From Strigamia acuminata (taxonomy: Eukaryota; Arthropoda; Chilopoda; Geophilomorpha; Linotaeniidae), in the NCBI GenBank assembly GCA_949358305.1, contig OX442317.1:16920516-16984515 (forward strand): a DNA stretch of 64,000 bases. The letters are read 5' to 3'. Positions 11,182 to 21,181 of the stretch are shown here, piece after piece. The first letter of the stretch is position 1, and every line of letters starts with the position of its first letter. The notes under the pieces are model-generated. The model was given only the letters and a program-made list of their open reading frames with translations. It had not been told where the DNA came from and ran no database searches. A program made the position numbers and the translations under genes.

Positions 11182-13052
11182 ATTGGCCGTAAAATTGGGG
11201 CAACTGGGGTCGCTGAGCGGCGGCGGTGGCGACAGCAACGACAGCCACGACGACTCGCCCCGAAAATAAGTTTCCGCGTCGGCATCCGTTCGTTCGTTCG
11301 TTCGTTTAAACGTGCGCGCGGTCGCGTGCATCCTACTCGTGTCTGACGTGGCGATCGGTACGGAGTAAAAAAAATCACCCGAAAAAGAAAGACGGTTAAA
11401 ATTTTAATTCCCCTGTCGTAGAACTGATTTCGCGGCTCGCCTTCCAACCGTTAATCATTTTATCTTCGTCGCGACAGATTCGAATAAAAGTTTTACAAAA
11501 CAACCGTCGTTTTACATTTTTAAATCATTTCCCGGGGACCATGTACCGTCGCGGTAGACGCGAGTCGCGGTCATCGCATTCGATAGACTTTGCGGACGTT
11601 CTTCAGATCGAGACCGGAGTACCTGTTGAGTACCAAATGGTCGGTCGGTCGTTGGTGTGGTTCCGCTTCCCGAAATGTTCGTCGCCATTTTCTGTTGGTC
11701 GACTCGCCTACCATCCAATGGTCGGTCGGCGGGTCTCGGTCTCAGACTGGCCTTCGGGCCGGTCAAAAAAAAAAAAAATTAATAAATAAATAAATAAATA
11801 AATAAATGACAGTTGGGCTCGTTGAGCGGTGGCGACGACGGCGGCAACCCCGACGACTCGTCCCAAAAATAAGCTCCCACATCGACACTCATCCGTTAGT
11901 CTAAACCTCTTGACGTGCATTCTACTCGCGTCCGACAGATTCGGTTCGTTGTGGGCATAGAAAACATCCGCACACCGATACGGCATGTTTCGACGTCGAT
12001 GCGCGACCGCGAAGCCGAGTCCCCGACGACGTACATACTCGCACAAGCGCGTTCGCGCGCGCGATATTGCGTGTGATGCGATGCCGATGAGCTAGACACG
12101 GTCTTTCGACGCGGGCGTCGATAATAATGTCCGTCAACGTGGATAAATGTCCGCAGAGTGCTTTGTGTTTATGGCAACGCACCGGGACGCAATTAACCAA
12201 CCACTTACGAAAATTCAAAACATAATTGTTTAACAAAAGGAAACTCGTATAATGTTGAAACGATAAAGAAAACGCAAAATTTAGATTCAAATTCAGATTC
12301 GAATTGGGTAAGATTAGGTCAGGTTAGACCCACAAACTCTGGGGGAGCGACACGAAAATGAAAAGGGCGCACCTATCGCTTATAGATGTCTGGCGATCGA
12401 CAATGGGTGGACGATTAAAGTTTAAATTTCGGATCGTGGTATCGGTTTCGCGGTTCGTATTCCAATAGTTAATCACATTATCTTTGTACCAAACGACCGA
12501 TACAAAAGTTTTGTAAAATATCCGCCGTTTTATATTTTAATTTCACCTTCCGGTTGCCACGCGCTGTCGTAGTTGGTGCGAATCTCCATCAACGCATTCG
12601 ACGAGCTTCGAGAGTGATTCCAGTAATCCAGACCAATCCTGGCCCTCGCGGAAATCCGGAGGGTTTTGGTTTTCCGCGATTGTTTTACTCACTTCTGTGG
12701 TTTTTCTACTGTATGAGTTAATAGATGTTCTTTTGAACGTCTCTCTGTACAGAATACGGGGCAGCTGGCGCCGACAAGCACCGGCAGCCCCAAACAATTT
12801 GTTCAAAAATAAGCTTCTGCAAGATGTTTCGTAAAAAAACCCGACGGGATTCCCATTTTTAACATTATGGTGTTTTTTTTTTTTATTGCCACCAAAGCGC
12901 GCTACCACCGCAAATTTTCCCGCGTTTGCCATGTACGCGCCGAAAACCACAGGCAATGAACTTTTCCACAAACTGAAAAACAAAATATATGGGTAAGCGC
13001 ACGTGGACGAATGAAACAAGATTAGCCCGGTTTCGGAATTTATTGGGTCGAC
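10790..13052 (-). repeat. Minus-strand module array, cluster 1 (three copies)
   Basis: Copies begin near 10790, 11394 and 12413, each with a conserved block around TTAATTAGATTATC and CCGTTTTATATTTTA. Read on the minus strand, copies at 11.1 and 11.75 kb have TTTA repeats, then TTTTGACCGGCCCGAAGGCCAG and TCTGAGACCGA, which looks like a 3' splice site followed by an exon (SETE...). The copy at 12543-13019 gives a 158-codon frame ending SKLVECVDGDSHQLRQRVATGR-like. Similar C-terminal peptides (pattern C/SK-x-x-ER..DTNS..R.RW) recur in other copies. The function is unknown. They may be decayed genes or a non-autonomous element family. Confidence 0.6.
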
Positions 13053-13405
13053 GTTTTGTATTCACGCGTGACGGGGGCACCACATGTGGAAAACGCGCGA
13101 ATCATGCGCGTCTACGCACATTGGAAACTTAGTATTAACGTTCGTTTCGAGTTAAATAAAAACGACGACCGTGACGAGGACCACAAAGACGGCGATAGCA
13201 GGATTCGTCGGAACAACGAGGATTGCCAACAAGAGAGACCCGTTCATTTGCCGACGCTCCATAGTTCAAACTTAAATCGTTCTCGGACTGCCACCAGATG
13301 TCACATCAGCCGCTCACGACATACACACACTTTGGTTCGGCAGCTTATATCAAACGCGCGCGTTTCATCTTCCGTCTGATCCTCACTACCACCTCGTGTA
13401 CGTTG

Positions 13406-13509
13406 GTAAGTAAGTTTGATGCTTTGTGTGATTTCTCGGTCAATGGACCACGCCCACGACCACAATCACCTCCCTCTCTCTCTCTCTCTCTCTCCAATTT
13501 ACTTTCAGT
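13406..13509 (+). other. 5'-UTR intron of the zinc-finger gene
   Basis: Donor TTG|GTAAGTAAG at 13405/13406 and a CT-repeat polypyrimidine tract ending TTTACTTTCAG at 13508. The upstream exon (from about 13350) would be untranslated; a TTATATCAAA motif near 13348 could be its promoter. Confidence 0.55.
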
Positions 13510-13538
13510 TGTTTACTCGTCTCACAAACAAAAGGAAA

Positions 13539-14087
13539 ATGGCGGAAGCACCACAAGAGGAGGGTGGCGGCAGGTCATACTCCTGCGCTCTATGCGATGA
13601 TAAACACCCCGATAGTAAGAAACGGTTATTTATTTACTTATTATTTTATATCTTTTGTTCTATATCTTTTATTTATTTTATATACATAAATATTTTTTAA
13701 TTTTATTTTAATTTTTTTCTTCTTCTTCTTCTCTCCCGCCCCATGTGCCTCAGGACCGAACGGATTCTTCTGCGTCAACGTCTTTCGCCATCAGCGACAG
13801 CGACACAACATCCACAAGGACGTGAAAAATTTCTCGCGCGAGCTCGTCTGTCTGGCATCGGTGAGTGTCCGATTATCCTCTTCACTCACACACTAGTTAA
13901 CTAATTCGTATTTTTATTTTTTCCCCTTTCTTCTTAGACGTTGAAACGAGTGCACCGACTCAACGGGCGACGCTGTCCGTTTTGTGCGGCGACGCCCTCT
14001 CCCGGGGATCTCGTCACTCATTGGGCGGAGGCACACGATTACCAAGCGCCCGCCGGAAACGATGGAGGTGGCGTCAATGGACATTAG
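13539..14087 (+). CDS. Small two-zinc-finger protein (4 exons, 110 aa)
   Basis: Coding exons 13539-13614, 13754-13860 and 13938-14087; all introns are GT-AG and phases match (1, then 0). ATG 13539 is the first in the frame of its exon. The product begins MAEAPQEEGGG. Finger 1 is CX2CX18HX4H (CALC ... HQRQRH) and is split by the phase-1 intron; finger 2 is CX2CX11HX4H (CPFC ... HWAEAH) near residues 74-95. It ends in a glycine-rich tail before TAG 14085-14087. C2H2 fingers bind nucleic acid or protein; nothing here shows which. A paralogue with the same finger spacing and intron phases is at 46221-47646. It sits between two duplicated 1.2-kb blocks and converges on the minus-strand gene at 14289-14570. 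Confidence 0.75.
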
Positions 14088-14288
14088 TTTTTATTTAATT
14101 TTATTTTTTCCCCATAATTTGCACTGTCCAACTCTTCTTCATTTGCTTTTATTTGTTTTTTACTTTTTATTATTTATCTATTTATTTAATTTTTTTTTTT
14201 TTTTAATGAAAAAGAAAACAAACAAAAAAAAATCCACATTAATCATTGTTATTGTTATCATTATTACAAATACACGGTCAATTTTTTA

Positions 14289-14570
14289 TTATCCCGCGTC
14301 TTCTTTGCCAGCCTCTCGATTCTCTTTCTGAGACTCGTCGCCGTCTCCTTCGTCTTTTTCTGATGTGACTCTTACCACACCCACATGGACTAACGCGCTC
14401 ACCACTGAATGCGACAAAAGAACGTCTCCATCTGGAAGCATCTCGACTCTCATGGGGACGTTTCTGTTGCCTTCATTCTTTTGTTCCTCCTCCTTCGTCG
14501 CTCTTTGGACTATAAGATCCACCGTCTTCAACCTGCCCGTCGGCGCACGCGGGATGGAAGCGGCGGACGA
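14289..14570 (-). CDS. Terminal exon of an unrecognised acidic-tailed protein
   Basis: On the minus strand a pyrimidine-rich TTTCTTTCCTTTTCCAG precedes an exon at 14570 that stays open for 93 codons to TAA 14291-14289. It reads SSAASIPRAPTGRLKTVD at the start, has a hydrophobic middle (SVVSALVHVGVVRV) and an acidic/lysine tail (EKDEGDGDES...). A possible first exon lies at about 14703-14655 (MYFVMKIGQMEVK); joining in phase 0 needs a weak donor (CAC|GTTGAG), so the 5' end is unsettled. I recognise no domain. Coding is supported by the acceptor, the long open frame and a composition like neighbouring exons. Confidence 0.5.
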   Translation of the reverse strand, partial: SSAASIPRAPTGRLKTVDLIVQRATKEEEQKNEGNRNVPMRVEMLPDGDVLLSHSVVSALVHVGVVRVTSEKDEGDGDESQKENREAGKEDAG

Positions 14571-14699
14571 CTGGAAAAGGAAAGAAAACAAATAAAAAAA
14601 TAAAAAATAAACGAAAAAATGAACAAATAGTGAGAATCTCAACGTGATACCCCTTTTTTTCAGATTTCACTTCCATTTGTCCAATTTTCATTACGAAGT

Positions 14700-15400
14700 A
14701 CATTACATTACGTTTCGGTCACGGCTTCCGTCAGATGGCGCTCTGGTTTACTTAAATTTTGCCGTAAATTGCTTTTTTCGCCTTTGTAACTATATTTGAT
14801 CCAAAAACTAATGACGCCATCGTTTTCAGCGCCAAATTACACGTAGGAAACCTCATTTAATCATTAAAATTATTCAGTTTTAAAAATCAGTCTTTTTCAA
14901 ATTTCCCACCAAATTTGCCACGCGGTCGCCGACTTCGGTGGATCGTAACGGTACTTTTTCTTGACCAAATTGAAAAATAAAAGATACAGGCAGGTGCAGA
15001 TTTGGATTTCCAGTCGAATGAGACTGATTTCAAAATTTATAAATCTCATTTCGAGATAGAAAACAACATTTTTCAGTTCGCAACGAAGATTTCTGCCTCC
15101 ATTATAGCTTACGGGATCCGCCGAGTGGCGCTGTTTTCCATTACATTTCGCCGTAATTTAGCATTTTCTTCTTTTTAACTATATTTAATGCCAATTTCAT
15201 ATTTATAATTGGAAAATAGACCAAAAACTGCACCAGAAAAGTCTACTTTCCAATCGTCCGATTAATTTTTTAATTCATTTTTTTGGGATATTACACAAAC
15301 CGGAAGTACCGGAAGTAGAAACATTACATACAGGTCACGTGACCGGACGTCGAAGACGGACAGACAGAGCCGTTTCATTATTAGACTTTCTAAACACAAG
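14700..15400. repeat. Duplicated non-coding block
   Basis: Two diverged copies of a block (about 14700-14860 and 15090-15260) share GGCTTnCGTCAGATGGCGCT-like and CGCCGTAAnTTnGC motifs followed by AACTATATTTnAT. A related GGTGGCGTGGCGGTT motif recurs at 23.99 and 25.92 kb. It ends in a palindromic GGTCACGTGACC at about 15335. No gene is seen. Confidence 0.45.
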
Positions 15401-15409
15401 GTTTAGAAG

Positions 15410-18090
15410 TCTAAAAAATAGAAATGCATTTCCCGATCGTAGAATTAATTTTGTGCCACGTGCTCCAATCATTAATTAAATTATCTTCGCCGCAACTCAC
15501 TGCCATAAAAGTTTTATAGAAAACCAATCGTTTCATATTTTATTTCCATCTCCCGGTGGTCTGGCGCCGTCATAGTCGACGGAAGTCTCTCCGAACACGT
15601 TCAACGGGCTTCACGAACGCTTTCAGATCGAATGCGGAACTCGGGCCCGCCGCTTGGTCGAGCGGCGCAGTACCCGCCGAGCGGCGTGGTAGCCGGGTTC
15701 TCGCGTATGGCGATAGGGGGTCCTTTCTAAACAAACACCTCTCTCGGTCTCAGACTGGCCTTCGGGTCGGTCAAAATAATAAATAAATGAATCGGAAATA
15801 GAACGCACCCGTTCTCGCTCGGTCTACCGGCGAATGGGAGCAGTTGGGGCCGTTGAGCGGCGACGACAGCAGCCCTAACGACTCGTCCCGAAAATAAGTT
15901 TCCGCACCGATATCCGTTCGCTTATTTAAACCCCATGACGCGCGCGTGGTTGCCTGCATTTTTCGGCTTGTTTCGACACGTTTCGACGTCGACGCGCGAC
16001 CGTGAGCAAAGTCCTCAGCAACATATGGACATGAGTGTGTCTTTGCTCGCGATCTACAACGCGCGATAATGCACGTGATGCGATGGGGGTGAGCGCGACA
16101 CGGGCTTTTGGCGCGGGCGTCGGTAATGATGTCCGTCAACGTGGATGAATGTCCGCGAAGTGTTTGGTGTTTATGGCAACGCACCAGGACGCAATTAACA
16201 ACCAACAAGAATTAAAAATATAACTGTTTAACAAAAAGAAACTCCTATAATGTTGAAACAATAAAGAAAACGCAAAATTCAGATTCAAATTTAGATTTGA
16301 ATTAGGTCAGATTAGGCCAGGTTGTAGATCCACAGACTCTCGAGACGACAACAAGAAAATAAAAAGGATGCGTTTATCGTTTGTAGGTAGAATCTCGCGC
16401 CGAGTTAAATAAAAGTCTTTAAAAAATAGAAATCGATTTCCCGGTCGTAGAATTAATTTTGTGTCATGTGATCCAGTCATTAATTAGATTTTCGTGGTAG
16501 ATGTTGCGTGAAACAAGATCGTGAACGTCTCAATTGGTTTACGATTTAAATTTCATCTCGCAATACACGCTGCACCAACGTAGTCGACGCGAGTTTATAT
16601 CACTGCACTCGATGGGTTTTGTGAGCATTTTTAGACCAATCGATCGTACAGCTTGTTTGCTAGTTTCCTTTCGAGGTCAGTGGTTAACTCTTTGCACTCA
16701 ATCTGTACGAGTCGCGGTAGCCGGGTTCTTGCATTCTATGATGCTGTTGGTTCCAACGGCGATACGCGTCTCCCGCCTCTCGGTCTCAGACTGGCCTTCG
16801 GGCCGGTCAAAAAAAAAGAAAAAAATTAATAAATAGATAAATAAGTCGGGAACAAAACGCATCCATCCCGACGAATAGTGACAGTTGGGCTCGTTGAGCG
16901 GTGACGAAGGCGGCGGCAACCCCGACGACTCGTCCCAAAAATAAGCTTCCACATCGACACTCATCCGTTAGTCTAGACCTCGTGACGCGCATTCTACTCG
17001 CGTCCGACAGATTCGGTTCGTTGTGGGCATAGAAAACGTCCGCACACCGATACGGCATGTTTCAACGTCGATGCGCGACCGCGAAGCGAAGTCCCCGACG
17101 GCGTACATACTCGCACGAGGGCGTTCGCGCGCGCGATAATGCGTGTGATGCGATGCTGATGAGCTCGACACAGTCTTTCGACGCGGGCGTCGGTAATGAT
17201 GTCCGTCAACGTGTTTATGGCAACGCACCAGGGCGCAATTAACTACCAACGAGAATTGAAAATGTAATTGTTTAATAAAAAGAAACTCGTATAATATTGA
17301 AACAATAATAAAAACGCAAAATTTAGATTCAAATTCAGATTCGAATTGGGTAAGATTAGGTCAGGTTAGACCCACAAACTCTGGGGGAGCGACACGAAAA
17401 TGAAAAGGGCGCACCTATCGCTTATAGATGTCTGGCGATCGACAATGGGTGGACGATTAAAGTTTAAATTTTGGATCGTGGTATCGGTTTCGCGGTTCGT
17501 ATTCCAATAGTTAATCGCATTATCTTTGTACCAAACGACCGATACAAAAGTTTTGCAAAATATCCGCCGTTTTATATTTTAATTTCATCTTCCTGTTGTC
17601 ACGCGCTGTCGTAGTTGGTGCGAATCTCCATCAACGCATTCGACAGGCTTCCAGGGTGATTCCAGTAATCCAGACCGACCCTGGCCATCGCGGATATCCG
17701 CTATTGTTTTACTCACTTTTGGCGTTTTGGGTTAACAGATGTTCTTTTGAACGTCTCTCTGTACACTGTACAGAATACGGGGCAGCTGGCGTCGACAAGC
17801 ACCGGCAGCCCCAAACAATTTGTTCAAAAATAAGCTTCTGCAAGATGTTTCGTAAAAAAACCCGACGGGATCCCCATTTTTAACATTATAATGTTTTTTG
17901 TTTTTTTTTGTTTTTTTTTTATTGCTACCAGAACGCGCTACCACCGCAAATTTTCCCGCGTTTGCCGTGTACGCGCCGAAAACCACAGTCAATGAACTTT
18001 TCCACGAACTGAAAAACAAAATATATAGATAAGCGCACATGGACGAATGAAACAAGATTAGCCCGGTTTCGGAATTTATTGGGTCGACTT
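15410..18090 (-). repeat. Minus-strand module array, cluster 2 (three copies)
   Basis: Copies begin near 15420, 16425 and 17454. Copies at 15.75 and 16.79 kb keep the splice-acceptor-like block GACCGGCCCGAAGGCCAG|TCTGAGACCGAGAG on the minus strand, with an exon beginning SETER. The upstream parts encode TDIITDAR-like and HRITxIIAR-like peptides also readable at 12.1 and 26.5 kb. 16879-18088 is a direct duplicate of 11806-13052. Some frames are broken between copies, so most are probably not functional genes. Confidence 0.6.
16879..18088. repeat. Segmental duplicate of 11806-13052
   Basis: From GTGACAGTTGGGCTCGTTGAG to TTATTGGGTCGAC the two blocks run in parallel with small indels (about 1210 and 1247 bp). 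For example, a ~180-bp run around TCTGGGGGAGCGACACG is almost identical at 12.26-12.44 and 17.30-17.48 kb. Confidence 0.8.
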
Positions 18091-18409
18091 TCTGTGTGGC
18101 ATTTTACAACGGAGTGGCATCGACGTGTCCATTGGTTGACTCGAGTTTCAACCGTCCCCAACGCCTCGTAAAAATCGACACCGATTTTATGACTTTGAAC
18201 GACTTCATCGCTAACATTTCCATCTGATTCCCCGTAACGACGTTTTGACCATTGCTCCCCCCACACTCCAATTCAAAATTTAATAAGAAATTGTCAAACT
18301 TTTCAAATTCTATGATAAAAGTTGAGTGTTTTTATTGTTTACAAAATAAAAACGAAAAATAAAAAAATAAAATAAAAAAAGATTCAAAATCGACTCGTCA
18401 CATCGCCGA

Positions 18410-18667
18410 TTACGCGCCTGGTTGTGGGTCACTGAGAAAGAGATCAAATTGAATAAACTAAATGAACAAACTGATGGACGGGCGGACAAATTGAAACGTT
18501 GAACCGAATTAATTACCTCGACGCCGGACGCCCTGGCAACATCGGTTCGGTGGCCGCGAAACGCGCTAGCATCCTGGCGCGCCCGCGGGATTGACTTGAA
18601 AAATAGAAAATAAAATAAAATAAATATAAATAAATAAATCAATTCGAATCAAACCAACCAATCGGTC

Positions 18668-18698
<31 letters not shown>

Positions 18699-19106
18699 GT
18701 TGAATCGAATTAACTCACCTCGGCATCGGACGTCCCGGTCCCATCAACTGGGCGCCCGCGAAGCGAACAAACAGTACGGAACGTCCGCGAGGATGGCTTA
18801 AAAAATAAAAAAATAAAAAAATAAATAAATGAATAAATAAATCAAACGAGACGTTTGACCGAATTACATCGGTTCCGGAGTCGCGCGCTGGAATGGCGCA
18901 ACCCGCATGATGGGTCGAATGTGACCGGGTTCGGTCCACTGCCACGATGACGACTGGGGCGGATCAATTGGCTGACAACTGAATAAACAAAGAAATAAAG
19001 AAATGAAGAAACGGATAAACGAACGATCGAAACCGGTCGGTCGAATCTCTCACCTTGCATCATCGCCGTCGTTGTTGTGGTCGTTATTCTCGTTTTTGTT
19101 CATTGT
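18410..19106 (-). CDS. Unrecognised 112-aa protein built from duplicated 78-nt exons
   Basis: Minus-strand exons 19106-19054 (ATG at 19103), 18978-18868, 18796-18719, 18594-18517 and 18431-18410 (TAA). Every intron is GT-AG and every junction is phase 2, so the frame is continuous. Exons 3 and 4 are both 78 nt and encode related 26-residue units (PRGRS..FVRFAGAQ..GPGRP and SRGRAR..ARFAATEP.LPGRP), which shows exon duplication. The N-terminus is Asn/Asp-rich (MNKNENNDHNNDGDDAS). An acceptor (TATGTTCCAG) just upstream of the ATG and a donor-like AAAAA|GTGAGTAG at about 19373 imply a 5'-UTR intron. The 20588-21181 gene has the same plan. No known domain is recognised; the composition is basic with short PGRP-type motifs. 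Confidence 0.7.
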
Positions 19107-19731
19107 CTGGAACATAGAAATTAAATTAAAGTCGAATGCAAAGGAAAATAAAATAACGGCTAAGAAAAATAAAAAATTTCAAGTCACGAGTCTGTCAAAT
19201 GAGCGAGCGAGCGGTGCCCGACCGACCCAATGCAGGCGTTCGTGTTTGCACGCGCGTGTTAATTGATACGTTGTCGAGAGAGGCGTAGAGGTAATCGAGG
19301 GTTGTTTTTTTTCCAATTTGTCGATCGATTGACTGATAACTGTGACGGTAGAACGGTCAACTACTCACTTTTTGGAAGATGGAAACACGACGTCGTCTGT
19401 CCCGCGCGTGATCACTATCGATGCATAAAGCGACACCAAGTGACATAATCCGGAAACATGGCGGCTGTCTGTCTCCATCCTTTCGGCACACGGTTCCATG
19501 CGGCGGGTATCTCCGTCCACTCGACCAACTAACCAAATGAACCAGAACGGGTCGGTATGCGAACACGGGCGGGAATCCCCGTGGTTACATCACCATCACC
19601 GCCATTTTGTTCTCGATCTCTATCCAATTTTAGTTTTGCAGTCGGACTCACGTTTTTGGCAGTTTTTCGTTTTTCATTTATTCGTTTAAATTCTTTCTCT
19701 TTTTTCTCGACGGTAGACGCAACAAGGCGAG
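19107..19731. promoter_or_regulatory. Divergent intergenic region between the 112-aa gene and thymidine kinase
   Basis: It contains the putative 5'-UTR exon of the minus-strand gene (donor near 19373) and the upstream region of thymidine kinase (a CCAAT motif near 19624). Both genes point outward from here, so a shared bidirectional promoter is likely. No TATA box is obvious. Confidence 0.35.
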
Positions 19732-20289
19732 ATGTCGACGTCGGCCATCGAGGATCGACCACGAGGCAATATCCAGTTAATAGTGGGCCCGATGTTTGCA
19801 GGGAAAACAACTGAACTCTTGAGGCGCCTAGAAGGAGAAGAAGCGTTGTTATTGAAGCCCAAAATCGACAACCGCCACATTCCCGGAGAAATCGTCGCTC
19901 GTGACGGAAAATCGAGAGCGGCGCGCGCCGTCGAAAACCTCGCGGAAGCCCGAAGACAATCCGAAAATTTCGGGATTATCGGGATTGACGAGGGCCAGTT
20001 TTTCGAGGACTTGGTACAATTCTGTCAAGAAATGGCAGAGAAAGGAAAGACTGTGGTAATCGCGGCCCTCAATGGGGATTTCAAGTTGAACCCGTTCGGT
20101 CAAGTCTGCGATTTGCTCCCGAAATCAGAGCACATCGTGAAGCTGAAGGCAACGTGCTACCGGTGTCGAGGGGAAGCCGCGTTCACGAAGCGGACGTCGG
20201 GCGAAGAAGACGTCGTGGTGATAGGGGGTGCCGAGAAATACGCCCCCACGTGTCGCGCGTGTTTCGCAAATTGTTCACCAATCGGCTAA
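19732..20289 (+). CDS. Thymidine kinase (TK1-like), intronless
   Basis: A 185-residue ORF. P-loop GPMFAGKT at residues 19-26; DEGQFF at 86-91, where E87 is the expected catalytic base; and paired Zn-binding cysteines C142/C145 (CYRC) and C174/C177 (CRAC), with GGAEKY between them forming part of the thymidine-binding lasso. TK1-family enzymes transfer phosphate from ATP to thymidine in the salvage pathway. The protein is shorter than vertebrate TK1 and lacks a long C-terminal regulatory tail. All key residues are present, so it is probably active. It has no intron although neighbours have many, which fits a retrocopy, transfer or ancient intron loss; the sequence does not decide between these. 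A degraded relic is at about 48.0 kb. Confidence 0.93.
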   Translation: MSTSAIEDRPRGNIQLIVGPMFAGKTTELLRRLEGEEALLLKPKIDNRHIPGEIVARDGKSRAARAVENLAEARRQSENFGIIGIDEGQFFEDLVQFCQEMAEKGKTVVIAALNGDFKLNPFGQVCDLLPKSEHIVKLKATCYRCRGEAAFTKRTSGEEDVVVIGGAEKYAPTCRACFANCSPIG

Positions 20290-20356
20290 CAAACCGGTCG
20301 TATCGTTTTTAACACCGATAGATTCATTCGAATTATTTTTTTTTTTTTTGCGATCA

Positions 20357-20362
20357 AATAAA
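20357..20362 (+). terminator. Possible polyadenylation signal of thymidine kinase
   Basis: AATAAA 68 bases after the stop codon. The surrounding region is AT-rich, so chance occurrence is possible. Confidence 0.4.
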
Positions 20363-20587
20363 CCCAATCAATCGTGGCCACTTATCTCGAATTCAATTTT
20401 AATTTAAATTATAAACTACAAATGAACAAAATACAATAAAAAATGAAAAATTACGCCGATGGCGCTACGTTCGATAACGATGTCCCACTAAGAGGAAGAA
20501 AAAAAAATATATATACATATTTATCAAACAAACAAACAAACAAACAAACAAACAAACAAACAAAAAAAAAAAAGATATAAAGAACAA

Positions 20588-20689
20588 TTAATTAACTAAC
20601 TGGACAGGTAGATATATCTTGACGAACTGGTGGCGGTCGTGGGTGAAATTATTCGCACAATTAGGTGGCAACCATGGTAAGTTACTATG

Positions 20690-20731
<42 letters not shown>

Positions 20732-21181
20732 ATTAATTGAACCGCGACCGACAAATCGACCATAAATTGCTTTACTCACTCTGGCACATAGCGCCTCGGC
20801 CCGAAGAATATGTTATTACCAAATTCCCCGGGCCGCACATAGATGGTCTGCGGCGACCTCGTCGAAGGTGGCGATCGCGACGAACCCCTTAAAAATAAAA
20901 TAGAAATAAAATAAAATAAAATAAAAAGTGTCAAATAAATAAAACCAATCGATCGACCAATCACTCTCACCTTGTGCCCGGGCGCATTTCACCCCAAACG
21001 ATGGGATTATTCACGTTCTTTTTCCCAAATGACAATCGCGATGGGCCCCTTAAAAATAAAATAAAAATGAAATGAAATAAAATAAAATGTGTCGAATAAA
21101 TAAAACCAATCGATCGACCAACCACTCTCACCTCGTGCCCGGGCGCACTTCACCCCAGATGACGTTCTTTCCGTTCTCCAT
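20588..21181 (-). CDS. Unrecognised 110-aa protein, same exon plan as the 18.4-kb gene
   Basis: Minus-strand exons 21181-21132 (ATG 21181), 21048-20971, 20887-20780 and 20684-20588 (TAA); all GT-AG, all phase 2. As in the gene at 18410-19106, the first coding stretch is 50 nt (16 codons plus AG), is preceded by a splice acceptor, and is followed by a 78-nt phase-2 exon. Exons 1 and 2 repeat a motif: VIWGEVRPGTRGPSR and IVWGEMRPGTRGSSR (residues about 7-21 and 32-46). The C-terminus (NLPWLPPNCANNF ... VKIYLPVQLVN) is distinct. The last intron holds a 38-base T tract immediately before its acceptor. No known domain is recognised. Confidence 0.7.
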
